This document shows, in pieces, positions 40,244-48,729 of a DNA stretch of 64,000 nucleotides (positions are counted from its first letter, which is position 1; the number at the start of each line of letters is the position of its first letter). The position numbers and the translations under genes were made by a program. The stretch comes from Brachymonas wangyanguii. GTDB lineage: Bacteria > Pseudomonadota > Gammaproteobacteria > Burkholderiales > Burkholderiaceae_C. The stretch spans positions 2,108,001-2,172,000 of the forward strand of contig NZ_CP173677.1 of assembly GCF_045055315.1 (NCBI RefSeq), given 5' to 3'. Below the pieces are notes generated by a model that was not told where the DNA came from, did no database searches, and was given only the letters and a program-made list of their open reading frames with translations.

Positions 40244-41206
40244 TCAGGCGTCATGGCTGGCAACAATGCTCATCACGGCCATGCGCACGGCAATACCGAA
40301 AGTCACCTGCGGCAGGATCACGCTTTGCGGCCCATCGACCACGGCAGAATCGATTTCCACGCCGCGGTTGATCGGGCCCGGGTGCATCACGATGGCATCA
40401 GGCTTGGCACGCAGCAGCTTCTCGGGCGTCAGGCCAAAGCTGTGGAAGTACTCCTGGCTGCTTGGCAGCAGCGCGCCGCTCATGCGCTCATTCTGCAGGC
40501 GCAGCATGATCACCACGTCGCAATCGCGGATGCCTTCTTCCAGCTCGTGGAACACCTGCACGCCCAGCTGGGCAAAGCTCTCCGGCACCAGCGTCTTCGG
40601 GCCGACCACGCGCACTTCCGGGCAGCCGAGCGTGGTCAGTGCATGGATGTCGCTGCGCGCCACGCGCGAATGCAGCACGTCGCCGACGATGGCGACGCGC
40701 AGGTTGGTGAAATCGCCCTTGTAGTGGCGGATCGTGTACATGTCGAGCAGGCCTTGCGTCGGGTGCGCGTGGCGGCCGTCACCGGCGTTGACCACGTGCA
40801 CATGCGGTGCCACGTTCTGCGCGATCAGGTAGGGGGCGCCACTCTCGCTGTGGCGCACGACAAAGATGTCGGCCGCCATCGCGCTCAGGTTGGCGATGGT
40901 ATCGAGCAGGCTCTCGCCCTTGGAGGCCGAGGAACGCGCGATGTCCAGGTTGAACACGTCGGCGCTCAGGCGCTTGGCGGCAATCTCGAAGGTGGTGCGG
41001 GTGCGCGTGCTGTTCTCGAAGAACAGGTTGAACACGCTCTTGCCGCGCAGCAGCGGCACCTTCTTGACCTCGCGGTCGTTGATGCTGACGAATTGCGCTG
41101 CCGTATCGAGGATGTGCGTGAGGTGCTCGCGCGACAGCCCTTCGGTGGACAGCAGGTGGATCATTTCACCGTTGCTGTTGAGCTGGGGATTCTTGGAGAG
41201 GAACAT
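40244..41206 (-). CDS. pyrB: Aspartate carbamoyltransferase catalytic subunit
   Basis: The 320-residue enzyme joins carbamoyl phosphate and aspartate in pyrimidine synthesis. The carbamoyl-phosphate motif FFENSTRTRTTFE (around 58-70) and HPTQGLLD (around 142-149) are intact, as are the later MHPGPINRG and VGDVLHSRVARS stretches. It lies between pyrR and pyrC', all co-directional. No pyrI regulatory subunit is encoded, consistent with the PyrB–PyrC' complex. Confidence 0.95.
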   Translation of the reverse strand: MFLSKNPQLNSNGEMIHLLSTEGLSREHLTHILDTAAQFVSINDREVKKVPLLRGKSVFNLFFENSTRTRTTFEIAAKRLSADVFNLDIARSSASKGESLLDTIANLSAMAADIFVVRHSESGAPYLIAQNVAPHVHVVNAGDGRHAHPTQGLLDMYTIRHYKGDFTNLRVAIVGDVLHSRVARSDIHALTTLGCPEVRVVGPKTLVPESFAQLGVQVFHELEEGIRDCDVVIMLRLQNERMSGALLPSSQEYFHSFGLTPEKLLRAKPDAIVMHPGPINRGVEIDSAVVDGPQSVILPQVTFGIAVRMAVMSIVASHDA

Positions 41207-41235
41207 GGAGGCTTTCCCGGATCAAGAAAGGAAAA

Positions 41236-41757
41236 TCAGGCTTTGCTGGGCTTGAGGCGGAAGCTGAAGCTGCCGTCGGTACCGCGCAGCAGCGCCAGCG
41301 ACTGCGTGGATGGCAGCAGCAGGCGTGCTGCCGCGATATCGGCATCGACCGGCAGCTGGCGGCCGCCACGGTCCACCAGTACCGCCAGCCGCACGCTGGC
41401 CGGGCGACCGTAGTCGAAGATCTCGTTGAGCGCGGCGCGGATGGTACGGCCGGTATAGAGCACGTCATCCAGCAGCAGGATGTGTGCGCCTTCCACCTCG
41501 AACGGCAGCTGGGTCTGCGCCGTCACGGCCATGCCGCGCTTGGCAAAGTCGTCACGGTGCATGGCGGTGGAGATGGTGCCCACGGCATCCAGCCCCCACT
41601 GCTGCTGCAGGCGCTCGACCATCCAGGCACCGCCGGACGTGATACCGGCGAGCTTCAGTTCGGGCGTACGGATGCGTTCAATCTGCTGGCTCAGGGTCTG
41701 GAACAGGGCTTCGGCGTCCAGCATCAGGGCGCCACTGGCGGGTGTGGTATCGGTCAT
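41236..41757 (-). CDS. pyrR: Bifunctional PyrR: uracil phosphoribosyltransferase / pyr regulator
   Basis: The 173-residue type I phosphoribosyltransferase has the PRPP motif ILLLDDVLYTGRTIRAAL. In Gram-positives PyrR binds mRNA to control attenuation; in proteobacteria its regulatory role is uncertain and it may act only as an uracil phosphoribosyltransferase. I see no PyrR anti-antiterminator-like element in the 29-base pyrR–pyrB gap. The start overlaps the ruvX stop by four bases. Confidence 0.92.
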   Translation of the reverse strand: MTDTTPASGALMLDAEALFQTLSQQIERIRTPELKLAGITSGGAWMVERLQQQWGLDAVGTISTAMHRDDFAKRGMAVTAQTQLPFEVEGAHILLLDDVLYTGRTIRAALNEIFDYGRPASVRLAVLVDRGGRQLPVDADIAAARLLLPSTQSLALLRGTDGSFSFRLKPSKA

Positions 41758-42194
41758 GGAATCGGGTTCAGGAATTGTTCAAGAATGATACAGGCTGCGG
41801 CCGCATCGGCATCGGCAGCACCACGGGAAAGCGCCTCGGTGGTGGTGTAGCGCTCGTCCACGGTAAACACCGGTAGCTTGAAACGCGTGGCCAGCTGCTT
41901 GCCGAAGGCAATCGCCTTTTTCGTGTTCTGGTGTGCCGCGCCATCCGGGTGCCAGGGAATGCCCAGCACCAGTGCCTCGGGTTGCCACTCCTGCAGCACG
42001 GCAGCGACGGCGGCAAAGCGCTCATCGCCCTGCGCGGTGATGCTCTTGCACGGGCTGGCGGTGCCGAGGATGCGGTTGCCCACGGCTACGCCGGTACGCT
42101 TCTTGCCGTAATCGAGCGCCAGAAAGCTCTGGTAGCGCTCGGGCGGCACCGCTGGCGGCTGGCCGGGTTGCTGGAACAGGTCTTCCGGTTGCAT
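41754..42194 (-). CDS. ruvX: Holliday-junction resolvase-like protein RuvX/YqgF
   Basis: The 146-residue RNase H-fold protein has the first acidic residue in FLALDYGKKRTGVA (residues ~24-38), the Glu-equivalent region VLGIPWHPDG and the final Asp in TVDERYTTTEA. YqgF is implicated in pre-16S rRNA processing. The start overlaps the yqgE stop (TGATG) and its stop overlaps pyrR. Confidence 0.92.
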   Translation of the reverse strand: MQPEDLFQQPGQPPAVPPERYQSFLALDYGKKRTGVAVGNRILGTASPCKSITAQGDERFAAVAAVLQEWQPEALVLGIPWHPDGAAHQNTKKAIAFGKQLATRFKLPVFTVDERYTTTEALSRGAADADAAAACIILEQFLNPIP

Positions 42195-42793
42195 CAGGCG
42201 CTCCCGGCGGCGCTGGACAGCATCCAGGACTGGATGCCGAGCAGTGCCAGCGCACGCTCGTAGCGCTGCTCCAGCGGCACCTCGAACAGGACGTCGGCAC
42301 TGGCTGGCACGGTGAGCCAGCTGTTGCGCAGCAGTTCATCCTCGAGCTGGCCGCCGTCCCAGGCGGAATAGCCGAGCGTGAACAGCAGTTGCGGCGGACC
42401 ACCGCCTTCGGCCATGTCCTGCAGGATGTCGCGCGAGGTGGTGACCTGCAGGCCATCGGGCAAGGTCAAGCTGGAGGTGTAGCGCGAGAGCTGGCTGTCG
42501 GGCTCCTCGAGCCGGTGATGCAGCACAAAGCCGCGCTCGGGCTGTACCGGGCCACCCCACAACACGGCCGATCCGGCCAGGTCAGGGCGATGCAGCGGCA
42601 GGCCCATGGTGTCAAACAGGTCATCCAGCAGCACGCCGTCGGCCGTCTTGTTGATGCACAAGCCCAAGGCACCCTCGGGGCCATGCTCGCAGATGTAGAC
42701 CACGCTGCCAGCGAAGGCATCATCCTCCATGCCCGGCATCGCGATCAGGAAATGCTGTGCCAATTGCAGAGCTGGTGCAGAATCTGTAGCCAT
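42194..42793 (-). CDS. YqgE/AlgH family protein
   Basis: The 199-residue UPF0301 protein has the conserved N-terminal LAQHFLIAMPGMEDDAFAGSVVYICEHGPEGALGL and the later GGPVQPERGFVLH and LGYSAWDGGQLEDE blocks. The molecular function is unclear. It is the first gene of the yqgE–ruvX–pyrR–pyrB–pyrC'–plsC unit, and the divergent photolyase gene starts 45 bases away, so both promoters share that gap. Confidence 0.92.
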   Translation of the reverse strand: MATDSAPALQLAQHFLIAMPGMEDDAFAGSVVYICEHGPEGALGLCINKTADGVLLDDLFDTMGLPLHRPDLAGSAVLWGGPVQPERGFVLHHRLEEPDSQLSRYTSSLTLPDGLQVTTSRDILQDMAEGGGPPQLLFTLGYSAWDGGQLEDELLRNSWLTVPASADVLFEVPLEQRYERALALLGIQSWMLSSAAGSA

Positions 42794-42838
42794 ATCCCGA
42801 TTCTAGAGGTTTCACGCCCGCGTGGTGCTCCCTGACGC

Positions 42839-44347
42839 ATGACCCCGATCCCCGCCCAACCCGAATTCGCCTCCGGCCTGATGTGGTTCCGGCGTGACCT
42901 GCGCTGCCACGACAACCCCGCGCTGTGGCTGGCGCTGCGCAGCTGCCGCAAGGTCTTCTGCGTGTTCACCTGGGACAGCGACATGCTGGATCCGCTGCCG
43001 CGCTCGGACCGGCGGGTCGAGTTCATCCACCACAGCCTGGAGGAGCTGGACAGCCAGCTGCGCAGGCTGGCACAGATCCATGGCGTACCCGATGCCGAAC
43101 ACGCCGGCCTGATCTTCCTGCAGGGCCGCGCCCAGGTGCTGCTGCCCGAACTGGCCTACAGCCTGGGCGTGCAGGCCGTGTTTGCCAACCACGACGAGGA
43201 ACCGGCCACCATGGCGCGCGACAACCAGGTACGTGGCGGCCTGTCGGACCGTGGCATCTCACTGCGCACCTGCAAGGACCACGTGATCTTTGGCCGCGAC
43301 GAACTGCTCACCGCCAACCAGACGCCGTTCACCAGCTTTACGCCCTACCTGGAACACTGGCTGGCCCAGCTCACGCCCTGGTACCTGCGCAGCTACCCGA
43401 GCTCGCAATACAGCCACCGGCTCACGGCGCGGCCACCAGCCTGGCGCCAGCCGCCACCGTCGTTGGAGGCACTCGGCTTCCATGCCACCAACCTGGATGA
43501 CCTGCCGATCCACCCCGGCACCAGCGGCGCGCACCGCCAGTGGGAAGAATTCATGCACCGCATGCAGGATTTTCCGCTGCGACGCCAGTTTCCTGCCGTG
43601 CGTGGCCCGAGCTACCTGGGCGTGCACCTGCGCTTTGGCACGCTCAGCATCCGCGAAGCGGCACGCAGTGCGCGCGAGCGCCAGTTGCAGGGCGATGCCG
43701 GTGCCGGCGAATGGCTGGCCCAGCTGGCACAGCGCGATTACTGCATCCAGCTGCTCTACCACCTGCCGCAGCTGACGGAAAAAGCCTTCCACGCCGGGCT
43801 GGACCGCCTGCCCTGGGACCACGGCCCGCACGGCAAGAAGCTGTTCCAGGCCTGGTGCGAGGGCCAGACCGGCTACCCGCTGATCGATGCCGCCATGCGC
43901 CAGCTGCAGCAAAGCGGCTATATGCACCACCAGTTGCGCGTGCTGACGGCCAACTTTTTGACGCGCCACCTGAACGTGGACTGGCGCTGGGGCCTGCGCC
44001 ATTTCGAGACCTACCTGAACGATGCCGAACTCGCCAGCAACCTGCTCGGCTGGCAGTGGGCCGCCGGCGTCGGACCGGACGCCCTGCCCTGGTTCCGCAT
44101 TTTTGATCCCGTGCGGCAGAGCGAACGGCTGGATCCGCATGGCAAGTTCATCCGGCGCTATCTGCCGGAACTGGCAGCGCTGCCGGACGAAGACCTGCAT
44201 GCACCCTGGGAGGCGGGACCGATCGAACTGCAGGCGGCCGGCGTGATCCTGGGCAACAGCTATCCGAAACCGATTGTGGATGTGAAGGCTTCGCGCCGTG
44301 CCGCACTGGAGCGGCGTGCCAGCCTGCGCGGCGAGCATAAGCGCTGA
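42839..44347 (+). CDS. phrB: Deoxyribodipyrimidine photolyase
   Basis: The 502-residue flavoprotein repairs UV-induced cyclobutane pyrimidine dimers with blue light. The antenna-binding alpha/beta domain (MWFRRDLRCHDNPAL at residues ~14-28) is followed by the helical FAD domain. That domain has PSYLGVHLRFGTLS, WCEGQTGYPLIDAAMRQL, MHHQLRVLTANFLTRHLNVDWRWG and SNLLGWQWAAGVGPDALPWFRIF. Class I CPD photolyase features are all present. It is transcribed alone. Confidence 0.93.
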   Translation: MTPIPAQPEFASGLMWFRRDLRCHDNPALWLALRSCRKVFCVFTWDSDMLDPLPRSDRRVEFIHHSLEELDSQLRRLAQIHGVPDAEHAGLIFLQGRAQVLLPELAYSLGVQAVFANHDEEPATMARDNQVRGGLSDRGISLRTCKDHVIFGRDELLTANQTPFTSFTPYLEHWLAQLTPWYLRSYPSSQYSHRLTARPPAWRQPPPSLEALGFHATNLDDLPIHPGTSGAHRQWEEFMHRMQDFPLRRQFPAVRGPSYLGVHLRFGTLSIREAARSARERQLQGDAGAGEWLAQLAQRDYCIQLLYHLPQLTEKAFHAGLDRLPWDHGPHGKKLFQAWCEGQTGYPLIDAAMRQLQQSGYMHHQLRVLTANFLTRHLNVDWRWGLRHFETYLNDAELASNLLGWQWAAGVGPDALPWFRIFDPVRQSERLDPHGKFIRRYLPELAALPDEDLHAPWEAGPIELQAAGVILGNSYPKPIVDVKASRRAALERRASLRGEHKR

Positions 44348-44353
44348 GGCCGC

Positions 44354-46156
44354 TCAGGCGTCTGGCACCAGCGCCGCGCCGACGGCGAATACTGCCTGCT
44401 GCAGCTCGGCCAGGCGTTCGGCCTGGCCCTGGCCGGTAGCGCGCACCAGGCTGCAGGCGCCCATGGCCTGACGGATGGCCTGCTGCAGCGCGTCGGCATC
44501 GATCTGGCTGGCGACATCCAGCTGCGACTGCAGCAGGCGCAGGCATTCGGCACCAGCGCCTTCGTTGTCCGGGCGCGCCTGCCAGTGGCGCAGCACCGCC
44601 TGCAGCTGCATCTGCCGATCGCGGATCTCGTCCAGCAGCACCTGACGCAGCACCGCGGCCTGGGCCTGGCGCCGCTGCTCTGGCTCGGCCGGCGCATGCA
44701 CTGTCAGCGTGGGCGCAGCGGCGGCCACCGGTGCCGGCAGCTGTACCAGGCTCGGCCATTCGACCAGCGGCAGCACCATGCGGGCATGGCGGCTCGGCAC
44801 TGCCAGCGCCGCCAGCTCACGCAGCAGCTGCGGCGGCAGCGGACGTGACAGGTCGGCGGCAAACTGGTGCAGGCCAAGGCGCAGCACCTCGGCGCCGCTG
44901 CGCAGCGTCTGCAGGCCATGGCTGTTGATCGAGCGGCGGCAACGTACGCCATGCAAGGCGCGCTCCATGCCATGTGCCAGCGTGGCCAGCTCCTGCAGCC
45001 CCACGGCAGCGGCACCCGAGGCCAGCTGCTCGGCCAGGCCAATGGCATCGTCCGGGAAGGCACTGCCGGGCTCGAGCGCCCATTCCTGCAGCGTCACCAG
45101 CAGCTGGCGCGACCAGTCATCGGCATCCTGCAGAAAGCAGTTGTAGAGATGGATCGGCAGCCGCTGCTCGCCACTGCCGCGCAATTCGTCAGCCGGCAGG
45201 CAGGCGGCCAGCTTTTGCAGCCAAGCGCGCTGCGGCGTGATGTCCACCTGCACCACCACCGGCTCCTGCTGCAATGGCAGCACGCCGTAATGCGATGCCA
45301 GTGCGCGCGCCAGCGTGGCGCTGCTGCCGGCAGGCAGGCGCGACATGCCATCGTGCAGCAGGTAGAGCATCATGCCGGCCAGGCGATGGTGCACCGCTTC
45401 ATCGTCCGGCTGGCCTTGTTCCAGCCGTGCCTGCCGCGTAGTCACGCCGGCCAGCAGGCGGCGTACAAACAGGTCCCAGGGCAGCACTGCCAGCGCCAGC
45501 AGCTGCGTCACGCCGGCCAGCAGCTGCCAGAAGGCGCGTTCGGCCTCGGGCTGACTGCCCTGCTGCATGCGGGCTCCGGCCAGTGCAAACAGCTCGCGCG
45601 TGCCACTGCCGCCATGGCTGCGGAACAGGCGCAGCACGGTGGCGTACAGGTCAGGTTCCGGTCTATCGGCATCAAAACCGCCCGGTGCCAGATCCAGCCA
45701 TTGCCAGTCGGAACGGCTCACGGCCCAGAGGTCGGAAGCCTCGATGCGGCGCAGGCCGGCCAGATCAGCCAGCAGGCGGTAGCTCGACAACAGCTCGCGC
45801 GCATCTTCATAGGCCGCCGGCGCATCGGCCGCATGCCATTCCAGATAACCGCGCAGCGCATCGGTCGCCACCTGCAGCAGGCCGATCGCCTGCGCGCCGC
45901 CATCGGGCTGGCGCGGTGCACCGGCCGCCGCCAGGGCCAGCGTCAGCGCATACCAGGACGATGCCGGACGCTGCTGCTGCGCCAGGCTGACCGCCAGCTG
46001 GCGGTACTGCAGCGTCAACGGCTCCCACTGGAGCTCATGCAGCGGTGCCTGCAGCAGCGACAGCGCCGCATCCAGCGCCGGCAGGCTCGGCGGTTCAGAC
46101 CAGACCGTGCGCGATGACGGCTGGGCAGGCAGGGGTGACAGCTGGCCGGCGCTCAT
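44354..46156 (-). CDS. Truncated ChpA/PilL-like protein (N-terminal region only)
   Basis: The 600-residue product resembles the N-terminal part of the type IV pilus chemotaxis kinase ChpA/PilL. Examples are IEASDLWAVSRSDWQWL (around 136-152), RAFWQLLAGVTQLLALAVLPWDLFVRRL (around 202-229) and HHRLAGMMLYLLHDG. Normal ChpA is about 2000 residues, with HPt, CheA-kinase and CheY domains; here all of those are absent. The HPt-like stretch near residue 370 (GLAEQLASGAAAVGL) has no phospho-accepting His. It lies 18 bases after rubredoxin, where pilG–pilH–pilI–pilJ–chpA normally follow. It is either a relic or a repurposed protein. Confidence 0.7.
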   Translation of the reverse strand: MSAGQLSPLPAQPSSRTVWSEPPSLPALDAALSLLQAPLHELQWEPLTLQYRQLAVSLAQQQRPASSWYALTLALAAAGAPRQPDGGAQAIGLLQVATDALRGYLEWHAADAPAAYEDARELLSSYRLLADLAGLRRIEASDLWAVSRSDWQWLDLAPGGFDADRPEPDLYATVLRLFRSHGGSGTRELFALAGARMQQGSQPEAERAFWQLLAGVTQLLALAVLPWDLFVRRLLAGVTTRQARLEQGQPDDEAVHHRLAGMMLYLLHDGMSRLPAGSSATLARALASHYGVLPLQQEPVVVQVDITPQRAWLQKLAACLPADELRGSGEQRLPIHLYNCFLQDADDWSRQLLVTLQEWALEPGSAFPDDAIGLAEQLASGAAAVGLQELATLAHGMERALHGVRCRRSINSHGLQTLRSGAEVLRLGLHQFAADLSRPLPPQLLRELAALAVPSRHARMVLPLVEWPSLVQLPAPVAAAAPTLTVHAPAEPEQRRQAQAAVLRQVLLDEIRDRQMQLQAVLRHWQARPDNEGAGAECLRLLQSQLDVASQIDADALQQAIRQAMGACSLVRATGQGQAERLAELQQAVFAVGAALVPDA

Positions 46157-46174
46157 GACAGGGTCAGCGCCGGG

Positions 46175-46348
46175 TCAGAACACGGCCATCTGGAAATCGG
46201 CCTTGCCACCATCGCATTCGGGGCATTTCCAGTCATCCGGCACGTCTTCCCAGCGCGTGCCGGCGGGGATGCCATGTTCGGGATCGCCCACGGCTTCATC
46301 GTAAATCCAGCCACAAATCAGGCACATCCAGGTTTTGGGTTCGGCCAC
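46175..46348 (-). CDS. Rubredoxin
   Basis: The 57-residue mononuclear-iron electron carrier has its Fe ligands in CLICGWIYDE and CPECDGGKADF, plus the aromatic core WEDVPDDWKCP. The start is GTG at 46348 with a GGAG site 6 bases upstream. The open frame extends over a thousand bases further but as a shadow of hemL. It is divergent from hemL, as in other Burkholderiales. Confidence 0.93.
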   Translation of the reverse strand: MAEPKTWMCLICGWIYDEAVGDPEHGIPAGTRWEDVPDDWKCPECDGGKADFQMAVF

Positions 46349-46543
46349 GCCACACTCCAGTTTGTTGGTTCTTGCAATGGAATCGATTCTATCCAGTCTG
46401 ACAAGGCACATGGACATTCTGTTGCATGTACGGGAATGCACTGACTTTTTCACAGTGGCGCGGTAAACTTGCAGATTGGGCCGGAGATGCCCGGGCAGCA
46501 CAGCGGGTGTTGCCGTCCGCGCCCCGTCAGCCGAGTGTCCTGC

Positions 46544-47839
46544 ATGTCTTCCTCCTCTTCCGACCGTAACCAGCAACTGTTCGATCGCGCCCAGCGCGTG
46601 ATTCCGGGCGGCGTCAACTCGCCGGTGCGCGCCTTCCGCGCCGTCGGTGGCACGCCCCGCTTCATCGAACGCGCCCAGGGCGCCTACCTGTGGGATGCCG
46701 AAGGCCGCCGCCTGATCGATTACCTCGGTTCCTGGGGTCCGATGATCCTCGGCCATGGCCACCCGGCCGTGCTCGAAGCGGTGCAAAAAGCTGCGCTTGA
46801 AGGCTTCTCCTTTGGTGCGCCGACCGAGCGCGAGATCGAGCTGGCCGAAGAAATCATCAATATCATGCCCGGCCTGGAAATGGTGCGCCTGGTGTCTTCC
46901 GGCACCGAAGCCGGCATGAGCGCGATCCGCCTGGCGCGTGGCGCCACCGGCCGCAACCGCATCCTCAAGTTCGAGGGCTGCTACCACGGCCACGCCGATG
47001 CGCTGCTGGTCAAGGCCGGCTCCGGCCTGGCCACTTTTGGTGCCGCCACCAGTGCCGGCGTGCCGCAAGCCGTGGTGCAGGACACGCTGGTGCTCGAATT
47101 CAACAACGTGGCGCAACTCGAGGAAGCCTTTGCCCTGCACGGCAAAGAGCTGGCCTGCATCATCATGGAGCCGATCGCCGGCAACATGAACTTCGTGCGT
47201 CCGACGCCGGAATTTGCCCGCCGCTGCCGCGAGCTGTGTAGTGAACACGGCGCGCTGCTGATCATCGACGAGGTGATGACCGGCTTCCGCGTAGCGCTGC
47301 GCGGCGCGCAATCGGTGCTCGGCATCGAGGCCGACATCACGGTCATGGGCAAGGTGATTGGCGGCGGCATGCCGCTGGCAGCCTTTGGCGGCAAGCGTGC
47401 CATCATGGAACACATCTCGCCGCTGGGTGGCGTGTACCAGGCCGGCACCCTGTCCGGCAACCCGGTCGCTACTGCCTGCGGTCTGGCCACGCTGCGCGAG
47501 ATCCAGAAGCCCGGCTTCTACGAGGCCCTCGGTGCCAAGACAAGGCGCTTCATGGACGGCCTGCAACAGGCGGCCGATGCCGCTGGCGTACCCTTCCGCA
47601 CCGATTGCGAAGGCGGCATGTTCGGCTTCTTCCTGCTGCCCGAGCTGCCGCAGAACTACGGCCAGGTGATGCGTAGCGACGGTGCCCGCTTCAACCGCTT
47701 CTTCCACGGCATGCTCGATGCCGGCGCGCACTTTGCCCCGGCGCTGTACGAAGCCGGTTTTGTCAGCGCCGCCCATACCGATGCCGACATCGACGAGACC
47801 GTGGCGATGGCCGCCGACGTATTCAAGAGCCTGGCCTGA
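46544..47839 (+). CDS. hemL: Glutamate-1-semialdehyde 2,1-aminomutase
   Basis: The 431-residue PLP enzyme makes 5-aminolevulinate in the C5 haem pathway. The start is ATG at 46544 (MSSSSSDRNQQLFDRA). Motifs: PGGVNSPVRAFRAVGGTP, the GTEAGMSAIRLARG stretch, IIDEVMTGFR, the PLP-lysine in MGKVIGGGMPLAAFGG, and YQAGTLSGNP. It leads a short co-directional run with a YihG-type acyltransferase (14-base gap) and an MFS permease. Confidence 0.95.
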   Translation: MSSSSSDRNQQLFDRAQRVIPGGVNSPVRAFRAVGGTPRFIERAQGAYLWDAEGRRLIDYLGSWGPMILGHGHPAVLEAVQKAALEGFSFGAPTEREIELAEEIINIMPGLEMVRLVSSGTEAGMSAIRLARGATGRNRILKFEGCYHGHADALLVKAGSGLATFGAATSAGVPQAVVQDTLVLEFNNVAQLEEAFALHGKELACIIMEPIAGNMNFVRPTPEFARRCRELCSEHGALLIIDEVMTGFRVALRGAQSVLGIEADITVMGKVIGGGMPLAAFGGKRAIMEHISPLGGVYQAGTLSGNPVATACGLATLREIQKPGFYEALGAKTRRFMDGLQQAADAAGVPFRTDCEGGMFGFFLLPELPQNYGQVMRSDGARFNRFFHGMLDAGAHFAPALYEAGFVSAAHTDADIDETVAMAADVFKSLA

Positions 47840-47853
47840 ACCACCGCCCCATC

Positions 47854-48729
47854 ATGTCCTTCCTGAAAATCCTGTTCTCCGGCAGCGTGCTGGCCCTCAA
47901 CACGCTGCTGGTGAGCCTGCTGATGCTGCCCTGGGCGCTGCTCAAGCTGCTGCCTTTTGCTCCGGTGCGCCGCTTGTGCAACCGCATGCTGGCCGCCACC
48001 GCCGCGCTCTGGATCAGCGTCAACGACTGGTGGGTGCGCATCGTCAACGGCGGCCGCATCGAGGCCACCGGCATCGAATCGCTGGATCCGCAGGGCTGGT
48101 ACCTGGTGCTGTGCAACCACCAGAGCTGGGTCGACATCATCGCCATGCAGCAGGTGTTCAATGGCCGCATCCCCTTCCTCAAGTTCTTCATCAAGCACGA
48201 GCTGATCTACGTGCCGGTGATCGGCCTGTCCTGGTGGGCGCTGGATTTTCCCTTCATGCGCCGCCGCGCCGATACGGTCGAACAGGATCTGGAAGCCGCC
48301 CGTGCCGCCTGCCTGAAATTCCGCCAGACGCCCACCTCGGTGATGAACTTCCTCGAAGGCACGCGCTTTTCCCCTGAAGTCCATGCCGAGCAGAAATCGC
48401 CCTACCGCCACCTGCTCAAGCCCAAGGGCGCCGGCATTGGCGTGGTGCTGGACAACCTGGCCGACAAGTTCACCCAGGTGCTGGACGTGACGATTGCCTA
48501 CCCGGAAGGCGTGCCGAGCTTTGTCGATGTCATGGCTGGTCGCATGGGACGTGTGCAGCTGCATGTGCGCGCGCTGCCGGTGCCGGACACGCTGCAACCC
48601 AGGGAGGGCCAGTCGCTGTCACCCATGGCGGTGCAGCGCTGGGTGATGCAGCTCTGGAAGCAGAAGGACGCCCAGCTGGACCGCATGCTGAACCCCGGCA
48701 CTGACTCCAGCAACCAGCCTGCCGCCTGA
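47854..48729 (+). CDS. YihG-type lysophospholipid acyltransferase
   Basis: The 291-residue product has an N-terminal hydrophobic segment (residues ~8-30) and the LPLAT motifs NHQSWVD (HX4D), FIKHELIYVPVIG, DFPFMRRR and FLEGTRFSPE. The long form with KHELIYVPVIGLSWWALDFPFM is the YihG/AcsL type rather than PlsC. It acylates lysophosphatidate or other lysophospholipids. The next gene starts on the base after its stop. Confidence 0.88.
   Translation: MSFLKILFSGSVLALNTLLVSLLMLPWALLKLLPFAPVRRLCNRMLAATAALWISVNDWWVRIVNGGRIEATGIESLDPQGWYLVLCNHQSWVDIIAMQQVFNGRIPFLKFFIKHELIYVPVIGLSWWALDFPFMRRRADTVEQDLEAARAACLKFRQTPTSVMNFLEGTRFSPEVHAEQKSPYRHLLKPKGAGIGVVLDNLADKFTQVLDVTIAYPEGVPSFVDVMAGRMGRVQLHVRALPVPDTLQPREGQSLSPMAVQRWVMQLWKQKDAQLDRMLNPGTDSSNQPAA

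Noticed and set aside
46175..47776. A 533-codon frame ending in rubredoxin
   Set aside because: Only the last 57 codons encode rubredoxin, with a GTG start and GGAG site at 46348. The rest is antisense to hemL, so it is not a fusion protein.
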